DNA of 64,000 nt from the NCBI GenBank assembly GCA_016124745.1, contig WGNC01000009.1:62001-126000 (forward strand), in the 5' to 3' direction. Under the pieces are notes generated by a model, which saw only the letters and a program-made list of their open reading frames with translations, made no database searches and had not been told where the DNA came from. A program made the position numbers and the translations under genes. The first letter of the stretch is position 1, and every line of letters begins with the position of its first letter. Positions 54,849 to 64,000 of this stretch are shown piece by piece. This DNA is from Thiobacillus sp. (GTDB lineage Bacteria > Pseudomonadota > Gammaproteobacteria > Burkholderiales > Thiobacillaceae).

Positions 54849-56276
54849 TCAACCCAGCTTGCGCTTCAGCAGTTCGTTGACCTGGGCCGGGTTGGCCTTG
54901 CCCCTGCTGGCCTTCATCACCTGGCCGACCAGCGCGTTGAAGGCTTTTTCCTTGCCGGAACGGAACTCCTCGACCGATTTCGGGTTCGCGGCCAGCACCT
55001 CGTCGATGATCGTCTCCAGTTCGCCGGAATCCGACAGCTGCTTGAGGCCGCGTGCCTCGATGATGGCGTCGACTTCGCCGGCACCTTCCCACAGGCCTTC
55101 GAACACTTGTTTGGCAAGCTTGCCGGACAGGGTGCCGTCCTGGATGCGCGTGATCAGCGCTCCGAGCCGGGCAGCCGGGACCGGGCTTTGCGCGATGTCG
55201 AGTTCGGCCTTGTTCAGTGTGGCGGACAGTTCGCCCATCACCCAGTTGGCGGCGAGCTTGCCCTGGCCGCAGGTTTTCGCGACGGTCTCGAAGTAGTCGG
55301 CAAGCGCGCGTGAACCCGTCAACACGCCGGCATCGTAGGGGGACACGCCGTAGTCGCGCTGGAAGCGCGCCTGCATGGCGGCCGGCAGCTCGGGCAGCGC
55401 GGCGCGCACGGCTTCAACCCACTCTTCGTCCAGCTTCACCGGCAGCAGGTCCGGGTCGGGGAAGTAGCGGTAATCGTGCGCGTCTTCCTTGCTGCGCATC
55501 ATGCGCGTCTCGCCGGTGTCGGGGTCGAACAGCACTGTGGCCTGCTCGATGCGGCCGCCGTCTTCCAGCGTTTCGATCTGCCAGCGGACCTCGTAGTCGA
55601 TGGCTTGTTGCAGGAATTTGAAGGAGTTGAGGTTCTTGATTTCGCGGCGGGTGCCGAATTCGGCCTGCCCGACCGGGCGCACCGAGACGTTGGCGTCGAC
55701 GCGGAAGCTGCCTTCCTGCATGTTGCCGTCGCAAATTCCGATCCAGGTCACCAGCGTATGCAGCGCTCGCGCGTAGGCCACGGCTTCTGCCGAGGAGCGC
55801 ATCTCCGGCTCGGAGACGATCTCCAGCAGCGGCGTGCCGGCGCGGTTGAGGTCGATCCCGGTCATGCCGTGGAAATCCTCGTGCAGTGACTTGCCGGCAT
55901 CCTCTTCCATGTGGGCGCGGGTGAGGTTGACGGTTATCTCTTCACCGTCGACAAGGATGGTGAGCGCACCGCCTTCGACGATGGGCTTCGCCAGCTGGCT
56001 GATCTGGTAGCCCTTGGGCAGGTCGGGGTAGAAGTAGTTCTTGCGGTCGAACACGTTGACGCGGTTGAGCGTGGCGCCAATCGCCAGACCGAACTTGATC
56101 GCGCATTCCACCGCGCCCTTGTTCAATACGGGCAACACGCCGGGCAGGGCGATGTCGACCGCGCTCGCCTGCGTGTTGGGTGCGGCGCCGAACGCGGTGC
56201 TGCTGCCGGAAAAAATCTTGGAACGAGTGGCGAGCTGGGTGTGGACTTCCAGCCCGATGACGGTCTCCCACTTCAT
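54849..56276 (-). CDS. gatB: Aspartyl/glutamyl-tRNA amidotransferase subunit B
   Basis: Encodes 475 residues, standard length. With GatA and GatC it converts Glu-tRNA(Gln) or Asp-tRNA(Asn) to the amide form. The opening [20 protein letters not shown], then [19 protein letters not shown] and the [11 protein letters not shown] block are GatB markers, with a YqeY-like C-terminal tail. Its ATG overlaps the gatA stop by 4 bp. Confidence 0.97.
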   Translation of the reverse strand: MKWETVIGLEVHTQLATRSKIFSGSSTAFGAAPNTQASAVDIALPGVLPVLNKGAVECAIKFGLAIGATLNRVNVFDRKNYFYPDLPKGYQISQLAKPIVEGGALTILVDGEEITVNLTRAHMEEDAGKSLHEDFHGMTGIDLNRAGTPLLEIVSEPEMRSSAEAVAYARALHTLVTWIGICDGNMQEGSFRVDANVSVRPVGQAEFGTRREIKNLNSFKFLQQAIDYEVRWQIETLEDGGRIEQATVLFDPDTGETRMMRSKEDAHDYRYFPDPDLLPVKLDEEWVEAVRAALPELPAAMQARFQRDYGVSPYDAGVLTGSRALADYFETVAKTCGQGKLAANWVMGELSATLNKAELDIAQSPVPAARLGALITRIQDGTLSGKLAKQVFEGLWEGAGEVDAIIEARGLKQLSDSGELETIIDEVLAANPKSVEEFRSGKEKAFNALVGQVMKASRGKANPAQVNELLKRKLG

Positions 56277-57730
56277 CTCAAGCCCTCCGGCGCACGCGCA
56301 TGCCAGTCGGTGGCGCGCTGGAATTGGTGCGCGACGTTGAGCATTTTCGCCTCGCTGAAATAGTTACCGACGAGCTGCAGGCCGATCGGCAGGCCACTGG
56401 AATCGAAACCGCACGGCAGCGACATGCCGGGCAGGCCGGCGAGGTTGGCGGGGATGGTGTAGAGATCGTTCAGATACATTTCGACGGGATCGTCGGATTT
56501 CTCGCCGAGCCTGAATGCGGTGCCGGGCGCGGTGGGACCGAGAATGATGTCGCAGGCCTCGAAGGCTTCGCTGAAATCATCGGCGATCAGGCGACGGATT
56601 TTCTGCGCCTGCAGGTAATAGGCGTCGTAATAACCATGCGAGAGCACATAGGCGCCGATCATGATGCGGCGCCTCACTTCCGCGCCAAAGCCCTGCGCGC
56701 GGGTCTTGCAATACATGTCGTCGAGAGTGGCGTATTCGGGCGCGCGGTAGCCGTAGCGTACGCCGTCGAAGCGCGACAGGTTGCTGGAGGCTTCGGCCGG
56801 CGCCAGCACGTAGTAAACCGGAATCGCGAGCCCCGAGTTGGCGAGTGAAATCTCGACGGTGGTCGCGCCGAGTCTTTTCAGTTCGGCGACTGCGGCTTCC
56901 ACCGCGGCGGCGACTTCGTTGTTGAGGCCTTCGGCGAAGAATTCGCGCGGCAGTCCGACGCGCAGTCCGGTCAACGGCTTGTCGAGATCGCGCGTGTAAT
57001 CCTCTTTTTGACGCTCCAGACTGGTCGAATCATTGGGGTCGAAGCCCGTCATCACATTGAGCAGCAGGGCACAATCTTTGGCCGAGGGCGCCATCGGCCC
57101 GGCCTGATCGAGGCTGGAGGCGAACGCGATCATGCCGAAACGCGACACCAGGCCGTAGGTCGGTTTCAGACCGGTGATGCCGCACAGCGCGGCGGGCTGG
57201 CGGATCGAACCACCGGTGTCGGTGCCGGTGGCGGCGGGTGCCATGCGCGCGGCGACGCAGGCCGCAGCGCCGCCGGAGGAGCCGCCGGGCACGTAGCCGG
57301 TATTCCAGGGATTTCGGACCGCGCCGAAATAACTGGTCTCGTTGGACGAGCCCATGGCGAACTCGTCCATGTTGGTCTTGCCCAGTGACGGCATGCCGGC
57401 GGCCTTGAAGCGCTGGATCACGTGCGCATCATAGGGCGCGACGAAGTTGTGCAGCATCTTCGAGCCGCAGGTGGTGAGCCAGCCGTGGGTGCAGAAGATG
57501 TCCTTGTGCGCGATCGGCACGCCCGTGAGCGGCCCCGCCTTGCCGGCGGCGATCAGGGCGTCGGCGTCGGCAGCCTCGGCCAGCGTCTTGTGGGCATCGA
57601 CAGTGATGAAGGCGTTGATGGACGGGTTCAGTGCGGCGATGCGGTCGAGGTACTGCTGGGCGAGTTCGCGACTGGAAATCTGCTTGGCGGCGAGTTGCGC
57701 GGCGAGCGCGGAAAGGGACGTGTCGGACAT
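56273..57730 (-). CDS. gatA: Aspartyl/glutamyl-tRNA amidotransferase subunit A
   Basis: Encodes 485 residues. An amidase that supplies ammonia from glutamine. The catalytic triad is Lys76 (PIAHKD), Ser151 (GGSSGG) and Ser175 ([10 protein letters not shown]), matching the Ser-cisSer-Lys arrangement of the family. It follows gatC by 8 bp and overlaps gatB. Confidence 0.97.
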   Translation of the reverse strand: MSDTSLSALAAQLAAKQISSRELAQQYLDRIAALNPSINAFITVDAHKTLAEAADADALIAAGKAGPLTGVPIAHKDIFCTHGWLTTCGSKMLHNFVAPYDAHVIQRFKAAGMPSLGKTNMDEFAMGSSNETSYFGAVRNPWNTGYVPGGSSGGAAACVAARMAPAATGTDTGGSIRQPAALCGITGLKPTYGLVSRFGMIAFASSLDQAGPMAPSAKDCALLLNVMTGFDPNDSTSLERQKEDYTRDLDKPLTGLRVGLPREFFAEGLNNEVAAAVEAAVAELKRLGATTVEISLANSGLAIPVYYVLAPAEASSNLSRFDGVRYGYRAPEYATLDDMYCKTRAQGFGAEVRRRIMIGAYVLSHGYYDAYYLQAQKIRRLIADDFSEAFEACDIILGPTAPGTAFRLGEKSDDPVEMYLNDLYTIPANLAGLPGMSLPCGFDSSGLPIGLQLVGNYFSEAKMLNVAHQFQRATDWHARAPEGLR

Positions 57731-57738
57731 GACTTAAC

Positions 57739-58032
57739 TTACTCGATGACTTTGGGTACGAGATAAAGGCCGTTTTCGACTGCCGGCGCCACGGACTGGA
57801 AGGCTGCGTGGCGGTCGGTTTCGGTCACGTCGTCGTCGCGCAGGCGCTGATAGACCTCCTGTGCGTGGGCCATCGGCGCAATACCGTCCGTGTTGACAGC
57901 CTGCATGGTGGCGATGAGATCGAAAATGGCATTAAGCTGGGCTTGCGTAGCCTGCGCCTGCGCATCGTCGATTTCAATGCGCGCAAGGCGGGCGATGCGC
58001 TTGACGTCGTCCTGGGTTAGAGCCTGACTCAT
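57739..58032 (-). CDS. gatC: Aspartyl/glutamyl-tRNA amidotransferase subunit C
   Basis: Encodes 97 residues from the ATG at 58030-58032; a 9-codon longer frame lacks support. Short belt protein joining GatA and Gat[18 protein letters not shown] is the family start. Its first codons and the GGGGGAT ribosome-binding site lie inside the outer arm of a long inverted repeat (58018-58287). Confidence 0.94.
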   Translation of the reverse strand: MSQALTQDDVKRIARLARIEIDDAQAQATQAQLNAIFDLIATMQAVNTDGIAPMAHAQEVYQRLRDDDVTETDRHAAFQSVAPAVENGLYLVPKVIE

Positions 58033-58287
58033 GAAATCCCCCGGGCGCGACGGAGGCAATTTTGGCGCAGGCTGCGAAGCGAACCGCGCGGTTTGGTCAT
58101 TCCAAATAAGCTGTGAGCGACAAAGACATGCGCCAAAATTGCCCCGTCTCTCCGGGTTGTAGCCAAAAATGGCGTCTGCTGCGTTGCGCCGCTTGGCAAT
58201 GGAATGACCATTGCCTGCGCGACGCGCCTTGCATCCATCCCTTTTTGGTCACAACGCGCTCCGGGGGATTTTATGAGGCAGGCTCTA
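58018..58287. repeat. Palindrome-rich element between gatC and mreB
   Basis: The outer inverted repeat pairs 58018-58049 with 58255-58287 (30 of 33 aligned positions, one gap). Inside it, 58055-58069 is a perfect complement of 58129-58143 (15 bp), and 58094-58104 of 58200-58210 (11 bp). A perfect 8-bp hairpin with 5-base loop is at 58195-58215. The outer left arm contains the gatC start. The right arm holds a matching ATG (58273) that opens a 33-residue frame. Confidence 0.75.
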
Positions 58288-58308
58288 GACATGGAAGCAC
58301 CTGATGAC

Positions 58309-58338
58309 TTACGGGAACGAAGCCCGTTAGGGTATCAT
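58309..58338 (+). promoter_or_regulatory. Candidate mreB promoter
   Basis: TTACGG (58309-58314) and TATCAT (58333-58338), 18 bp apart, lie about 57 bp before the mreB start. The CGGG and CCCG within the spacer could pair. Moderate match to the sigma-70 consensus. Confidence 0.4.
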
Positions 58339-58340
58339 AG

Positions 58341-59438
<1,098 letters not shown>

Positions 59439-59472
59439 ACGCGGCCGTACGCGTCATTCAGGCAGGCCGCTG

Positions 59473-60318
59473 ATGGCGACACCCGGTCAACTCATGTTCG
59501 CCCGCGGGCTGGGTCCGACGACCCGCCTGTTGTTCTGGCTGCTGCTCGGGGCGTTCCTGGTGGTGGTGGATTCCCGTTATCACGCGCTCGATGGCCTGCG
59601 CAGCGGCTTCTCGCTGCTGCTGCGGCCGGTGCGAGAAGTCATGCTCGCGCCCGGCGATGTCGCTTCCGAACTTGGCGGTTTTTTCATCCGCCACCGACTC
59701 CTGCAAAAAGAGCGCGACGCTTTGCTGGCGGAACGCACGCAACTGCTCGCCGGCATGAACGAAGCCAGGGAACTGGGTCGTGAAAATGCCGAATTGCGGG
59801 CGCTGATGCAATTGCAGGCGCGACCCGGTCAGCAGACGATACATGCCGCCCTGCTCTATCGGGGTCATGACTGGTTCGCCCAGCGCATCACGATCGATCA
59901 GGGTGCCAATTCGGGGGTGCGCAGCGGCCAGCCGGTGGTCGATGCAAACGGCCTGGTGGGTCAGGTCAGCCGTGTGTATCCGCTTTCGAGCGAGGTCACC
60001 CAGGTGAGCAGCCCCGACCAGTTGACGCCCGTGTTTGTCGAGCGGACCGGCCAGCGCGGATTGGCTGCCGGGCTCGGGCAAGGGCGGCTGGAATTGCGTT
60101 ACATGCCGACCCAGACCGATATCCGGCCGGGTGACCGTCTGCTGACGTCGGGCATCGACCGGGTCTACCCGGCCGGGATCCCGGTGGGGCAGGTGAGCCG
60201 GGTCTCCCGTTCCCAGGCCAGCCCCTATCTGCGCGTCGAGAGCCTGCCGCTGGCCGGCATCGACCGCTCGCGGGCAGTGCTGGTGCTGATCGCAGAACCG
60301 CGGGTGACCAAGCCTTGA
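59473..60318 (+). CDS. mreC: Rod-shape-determining protein MreC
   Basis: Encodes 281 residues from the ATG at 59473 (an upstream frame overlaps mreB). One N-terminal membrane helix, a coiled stretch (LLQKERDALLAERTQLL), and two beta-barrel domains with ITIDQGANSGVRSGQPVV and YPAGIPVGQVSRV. It is a periplasmic scaffold linking MreB to wall synthases. The stop overlaps the TTG start of mreD. Confidence 0.95.
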   Translation: MATPGQLMFARGLGPTTRLLFWLLLGAFLVVVDSRYHALDGLRSGFSLLLRPVREVMLAPGDVASELGGFFIRHRLLQKERDALLAERTQLLAGMNEARELGRENAELRALMQLQARPGQQTIHAALLYRGHDWFAQRITIDQGANSGVRSGQPVVDANGLVGQVSRVYPLSSEVTQVSSPDQLTPVFVERTGQRGLAAGLGQGRLELRYMPTQTDIRPGDRLLTSGIDRVYPAGIPVGQVSRVSRSQASPYLRVESLPLAGIDRSRAVLVLIAEPRVTKP

Positions 60319-60815
60319 GCGCGGCACGGCAAACGCGGGACAACTGGCGTCGTCTTCTCGGCACGCTTGTCCTCGCGGTACTGCTCGAGCAGTTGCCGTG
60401 GTCAGGCTGGATGCTGGTCATGCGGCCCGATTTCGTGCTGGTCGCCGTCTTGTTCTGGGTATTGCATCAGCCCGCGCGTATCGGCTTCGGCGCGGCATTT
60501 TTCTTCGGCTTGCTGGCTGATTTTCAGGATGGCGCGGTGTTCGGCCAGCATGCCATTGCGTACGTGATTGGCGTGTATCTGGTGTTGTTCCTGCGCTTGC
60601 GGCTGCTGCAATTCGACCCGATCCGGCAGGCGGCGCAGCTATTCCCGGTTCTGCTGGCCACGCAACTGGTGGTATTGCTGGTCGGCTGGCTGGCGGTCAA
60701 CCCGCCCTCCGGTCTGGCCCTGCTGCTGCCCGTATTCACCAGCACCCTGCTGTGGTACCTGATCGCCCTGTTCATGCGCCTTTGGCATGGCAAGGGGGCG
60801 CAGGGTCGTGCATGA
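60315..60815 (+). CDS. mreD: Rod-shape-determining protein MreD
   Basis: Encodes 166 residues from a TTG start overlapping the mreC stop. Five or six membrane helices and the FFFGLLADFQDGAVFGQHAI motif typical of MreD. Inner-membrane component of the elongasome. Confidence 0.9.
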   Translation: MSAARQTRDNWRRLLGTLVLAVLLEQLPWSGWMLVMRPDFVLVAVLFWVLHQPARIGFGAAFFFGLLADFQDGAVFGQHAIAYVIGVYLVLFLRLRLLQFDPIRQAAQLFPVLLATQLVVLLVGWLAVNPPSGLALLLPVFTSTLLWYLIALFMRLWHGKGAQGRA

Positions 60816-62704
60816 ACCGCGCCACCCCACTCAAGAATCTGGATCTTGAGCTGACCCGTTTCCAGGGGCGGTTGAAGGTGGGCGGGACATTTGTGGCGCT
60901 GCTGGCGATCGCCTTGCTGGCGCGCGCGTTCTATCTGCAGGTCGTGCAGCACGAGTACTACACCCAGCGTGCCGAAAGCAACCGCATATCGCTGGTGCCC
61001 ACTGCGCCCTACCGCGGGTTGATCCTGGACCGCAAGGATCGCATCCTGGCGGAAAACTATTCTGCCTATACGCTGGAATTGAAACGGGGCCACATCCAGG
61101 ACCTGGAAGCCACGCTGGCGGAAGTGGGGGGGCTGGTCGAGATCACGCCGGGGCAGTTGCGGCGCTTTCGCCGCTTGCTGAGCGAGTCGCACGAGTTCGA
61201 AACGGTGCCGCTGAAAAGCAAGCTGACGGACGAGGAAGTGGCGATTCTGGCGGCCAATCGCTATCGCTTGCCAGGCGTCGAGGTCAAGGCACGGCTGTTT
61301 CGCAACTATCAGGCCGGACCCGGCATGGCCCATGTGGTGGGTTTTATCGGCCGGATCAACGACCGTGACCTGACGCGTCTGCGCGAGGAAGGTCGCGATC
61401 GCAACTACAAGGGCAGCGCCCATATCGGCAAGACCGGGCTGGAACAGAGTTACGAAACCCTGCTGCACGGCCGCACCGGTTTCGACCAGATGGAGACCGA
61501 AGCCAGTGGACGCGTGGTGCGCATGCTGTCGCGCATACCGCCGGTACCTGGCAAGGATTTGCGCCTGCATCTCGATGCGGAACTGCAGGCGGTGGCGGAA
61601 CACGCCTTCGGCAATTATCGGGGCGGTCTGGTAGCAATCGACCCGCAAACGGGCGGCGTGCTGGCTCTGGTGAGCAAGCCAGGGTTCGATCCCAACCTGT
61701 TTGTCGACGGCATCGACCCGGAAACCTGGAAGGAACTCAACGAATCGCCCGCAAGGCCGATGGTGAACCGCGTGCTGCGCGGCATCTATCCGCCCGGATC
61801 GACCATCAAGCCTTTCATGGCGCTGGCCGCGCTGGAGCTGGGCCTGCGCAAGTCCTCCGACACGATCGTCGACCCGGGCTATTTCACCCTGCCCAACAGC
61901 CGCCATCAATACCGCGACTGGAAAAGCGGTGGCCATGGCATCGTCAACCTGCGCAAGTCCATTTCCCAGTCATGCGATGTCTATTATTACCAGCTGGCTG
62001 CGGACATGGGCGTCGACCGCATGCACGACTATCTGGCGCAGTTCGGTCTGGGGGAAAAGACCGGTATTGACCTGGACGGCGAGTCGCCCGGCCTGCTGCC
62101 TTCGCGCGACTGGAAGCAGCGTCGCTGGAACAAGCCCTGGTATCCGGGGGAAACCGTGATCGCGGGCATCGGTCAGGGCTACAACCTGGCCACGCCGCTG
62201 CAACTGGCGACGGCGACGGCCATGCTTGCCAACGGCGGCAAGCGCATCGAGCCGCGCCTGGTGCAGGCGGTGCGCGATCCGCTGACGCACGTCTGGCAGC
62301 CGTTGCCGGGCGTGGTGCGCGGCCAGCTGGCGATCAACCCTGCCAATCTCGAGGTGGTGCGCCAGGGCATGATGGACGTGTTGCGCCCAGGTGGCACGGC
62401 CGCGGCCGCCGCCGCCGGCGCGCCCTACACCATGGCTGGCAAGACCGGTACCGCGCAGGTGGTCGGAATCAAGCAGGGTGAGCGCTACAAGGAAGACCAG
62501 GTGGCCCGGCAGAATCGTGATCACGCGCTGTTCATGGCATACGCTCCGGCAGAAAACCCGACCATCGCAGTGGCCGTGATGGTCGAGAACGGGGGCCACG
62601 GCGGTTCCACTGCCGCGCCGATCGCGCGCGCAGTATTCGACTTCTACCTGACCGGGAAACGCCCCGGCAACATGAAACTGGAGGCCAGCAGTGCCGCAGA
62701 CTAG
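60812..62704 (+). CDS. mrdA: Penicillin-binding protein 2
   Basis: Encodes 630 residues from the ATG overlapping the mreD stop. Membrane anchor near 20-45, a pedestal domain, then the transpeptidase domain. The catalytic Ser is in PPGSTIKPF (near 330), the second motif is SQSCD (near 385; usual SxN is replaced by SxC as in many PBP2), and KTGTAQ is near 543. It cross-links peptidoglycan during elongation. Confidence 0.96.
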   Translation: MNRATPLKNLDLELTRFQGRLKVGGTFVALLAIALLARAFYLQVVQHEYYTQRAESNRISLVPTAPYRGLILDRKDRILAENYSAYTLELKRGHIQDLEATLAEVGGLVEITPGQLRRFRRLLSESHEFETVPLKSKLTDEEVAILAANRYRLPGVEVKARLFRNYQAGPGMAHVVGFIGRINDRDLTRLREEGRDRNYKGSAHIGKTGLEQSYETLLHGRTGFDQMETEASGRVVRMLSRIPPVPGKDLRLHLDAELQAVAEHAFGNYRGGLVAIDPQTGGVLALVSKPGFDPNLFVDGIDPETWKELNESPARPMVNRVLRGIYPPGSTIKPFMALAALELGLRKSSDTIVDPGYFTLPNSRHQYRDWKSGGHGIVNLRKSISQSCDVYYYQLAADMGVDRMHDYLAQFGLGEKTGIDLDGESPGLLPSRDWKQRRWNKPWYPGETVIAGIGQGYNLATPLQLATATAMLANGGKRIEPRLVQAVRDPLTHVWQPLPGVVRGQLAINPANLEVVRQGMMDVLRPGGTAAAAAAGAPYTMAGKTGTAQVVGIKQGERYKEDQVARQNRDHALFMAYAPAENPTIAVAVMVENGGHGGSTAAPIARAVFDFYLTGKRPGNMKLEASSAAD

Positions 62705-63791
62705 CTCCTGGATCGTTCGCAGGCTGAAGCACCTCGACGGCATTCTGCTGACGCTGGTGCTGTTGTTGCTGGGCATCAGTCTGGCAGTGGTTGCGAGCGC
62801 TTCCGGCCAGAGTCCGGCGCGCATCAGTGGCCATCTCGTCAACATGGGGCTGGCGCTGGGCCTGATGATCGTGATGGCCAACGTGCCGCCGCACCTGCTG
62901 TCAAAAGTGGGCCCCCCCCTGTATGCGGCGGGGCTGGTTCTGCTGGTCGGGGTGGCGCTGTTCGGCGAAGTCCGCAATGGCTCGCGGCGCTGGATGAACC
63001 TCGGCATCTTGGCCTTCCAGCCCTCCGAACTGCTGAAGCTGGCACTGCCGCTCATGCTGGCCTGGTATTTCCAGCGCAACGAGGGGGTGTTGCGTGCCAG
63101 GCATTTCATGGTCGGCGGCGCGCTGCTGCTGGTGCCGTTTCTGTTGATCCTGCGTCAGCCCGACCTGGGAACGGCCTTGATGATCGGGGCGTCCGGTTTC
63201 TATCTGCTGTTCTTTGCCGGCCTGCCTTGGAAAGTGATGCTTGGCGGTGCCGTGCTCGGCACGGCGAGTCTGCCCATCGTGTGGGGGTTGATGCACGACT
63301 ACCAGCAGCGCCGGGTGCTGACCCTGCTCGACCCGACCTCGGACCCCCTGGGCGACGGCTACCACATCATCCAGTCCACCATTGCGATCGGTTCGGGCGG
63401 GTTGTTCGGCAAGGGCTGGATGCAAGGCACGCAAAATCAGCTCGACTTCATTCCCGAGCGCACCACCGACTTCATCTATGCCGTGTTCGGCGAGGAGTTC
63501 GGCTATCTCGGCGTGATGATTCTGGTGGGACTGTATCTGGCCATTGTCGCGCGCGGCCTGGTCATTGCAGGGCGGGCGCCGACACTGTTCGGGCGACTGA
63601 TTGCGGCCAGCCTGAGTCTCATTCTGTTCACCTATGTGTTCGTCAACATGGGCATGGTGTCGGGCATTCTGCCGGTGGTCGGCGTGCCGTTGCCGCTGAT
63701 GAGTTATGGCGGGACGGCGCTCATCACCCTGCTGCTGGGGGTGGGCATCCTGATGAGCGTGGCGTCCCACCGCCAGCTCAACAAAACCTGA
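62691..63791 (+). CDS. mrdB: Peptidoglycan glycosyltransferase RodA
   Basis: Encodes 366 residues from a GTG overlapping mrdA by 14 bp. About ten membrane helices of the SEDS family, with FGEVRNGSRRWMNLG, RQPDLGTALMIG, PERTTDFIYAVFGEEFGYLG and VGVPLPLMSYGGTALI. It polymerises glycan strands with PBP2. Confidence 0.96.
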   Translation: MPQTSSWIVRRLKHLDGILLTLVLLLLGISLAVVASASGQSPARISGHLVNMGLALGLMIVMANVPPHLLSKVGPPLYAAGLVLLVGVALFGEVRNGSRRWMNLGILAFQPSELLKLALPLMLAWYFQRNEGVLRARHFMVGGALLLVPFLLILRQPDLGTALMIGASGFYLLFFAGLPWKVMLGGAVLGTASLPIVWGLMHDYQQRRVLTLLDPTSDPLGDGYHIIQSTIAIGSGGLFGKGWMQGTQNQLDFIPERTTDFIYAVFGEEFGYLGVMILVGLYLAIVARGLVIAGRAPTLFGRLIAASLSLILFTYVFVNMGMVSGILPVVGVPLPLMSYGGTALITLLLGVGILMSVASHRQLNKT

Positions 63792-63800
63792 CGCGATAAA

Positions 63801-64000
63801 ATGTTTCGTATGAAGACGATCCTGATTCCGGCTGTCGCCGTCATTGCCCTCGCACTGACAGGGTGCAGCAGCAATCCACCCGCTGCCACGACAAAAAGCG
63901 GCGGCTACTATCTCGACGACGGTCCCGAGGCCAATCCGCCCCCTAATCTGGATGCCGTTCCCGATGCCGTGCCGCGCAACGAGCCGCTGCACCGATTCGC
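63801..64000 (+). CDS. rlpA: RlpA-family lipoprotein, N-terminal part (cut by window end)
   Basis: The frame runs off the window after 66 residues. The lipobox is LALTGC, so the mature protein is lipidated. The segment YYLDDGPEANPPPNLDAVPDAVP and EPLHRF is the opening typical of RlpA, a septal lytic transglycosylase. Starts 10 bp after the mrdB stop; an ATG at 63810 is also possible. Confidence 0.9.
   Translation, partial: MFRMKTILIPAVAVIALALTGCSSNPPAATTKSGGYYLDDGPEANPPPNLDAVPDAVPRNEPLHRF

Noticed and set aside
60524-61936. 470-codon minus-strand frame opposite mreD/mrdA
   Set aside because: Antisense shadow; the plus-strand genes have complete family motifs.
62901-63992. 363-codon minus-strand frame opposite mrdB and rlpA
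   Set aside because: Antisense to RodA and RlpA, His/Gln/Arg-rich with no domain.

Overview
The window is GC-rich, tightly packed DNA from a betaproteobacterium. Gene content and order (gatCAB next to mreBCD-mrdAB-rlpA, a gspE-to-gspD type II secretion operon, a Tat-exported cyanate/nitrate-type ABC transporter with cyanase, class I fructose-bisphosphatase) suggest a Thiobacillus-like or related Nitrosomonadales lineage. That placement comes from gene content alone.

Layout. 1-6.8 kb: the 3' half of an RND efflux pump, then on the minus strand a small exported protein, fbp, a TonB-like protein, an RNB-domain ribonuclease and a YqiA-type esterase. 7.1-11.2 kb: a cyn operon (binding protein, permease, ATPase, cyanase) followed by a DsrE-family sulfur-relay gene. 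A degenerate second copy of the cyanase 3' end lies directly behind the DsrE gene. 11.4-13.3 kb: two overlapping minus-strand family 2 glycosyltransferases. 13.8-24.3 kb: a type II secretion operon (E, F, G, H, I, J, K, L-like, M-like, C-like, D) whose genes mostly overlap by 4 bp. 24.4-30.4 kb: envelope and exported proteins (lytic transglycosylase, lipoprotein, two large exported proteins, a parvulin foldase) that look like clients or helpers of the secretion machine.

31.0-51.1 kb is a surface-glycan locus: an MBOAT plus SGNH O-acylation pair, a Wzt ATPase with a carbohydrate-recognition tail but no Wzm permease in the window, a Kdo-transferase-like protein, a GT39-like membrane protein, a polyprenyl-sugar synthase with a GtrA flippase, an acyltransferase-3, a 1452-residue protein with four glycosyltransferase-like domains, further glycosyltransferases, a DUF5672/SEC-C/TPR/GT9 fusion, a DUF4254 protein and a sulfotransferase. 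Together they predict an O-acylated and possibly sulfated polysaccharide. 51.2-54.6 kb: housekeeping genes (xthA, pyrE, a DUF4124 protein, a kinase-like protein, an isoprenylcysteine-type methyltransferase). 54.8-64 kb: gatB, gatA and gatC on minus, then mreB, mreC, mreD, mrdA, mrdB and the start of rlpA on plus.

The least expected DNA-level structures are: the cyanase-tail remnant after the DsrE gene; a 270-bp palindrome-rich element between gatC and mreB whose outer inverted repeat contains the gatC start codon; a pair of inverted repeats between the methyltransferase gene and gatB; and two adjacent perfect hairpins after the second large exported protein.
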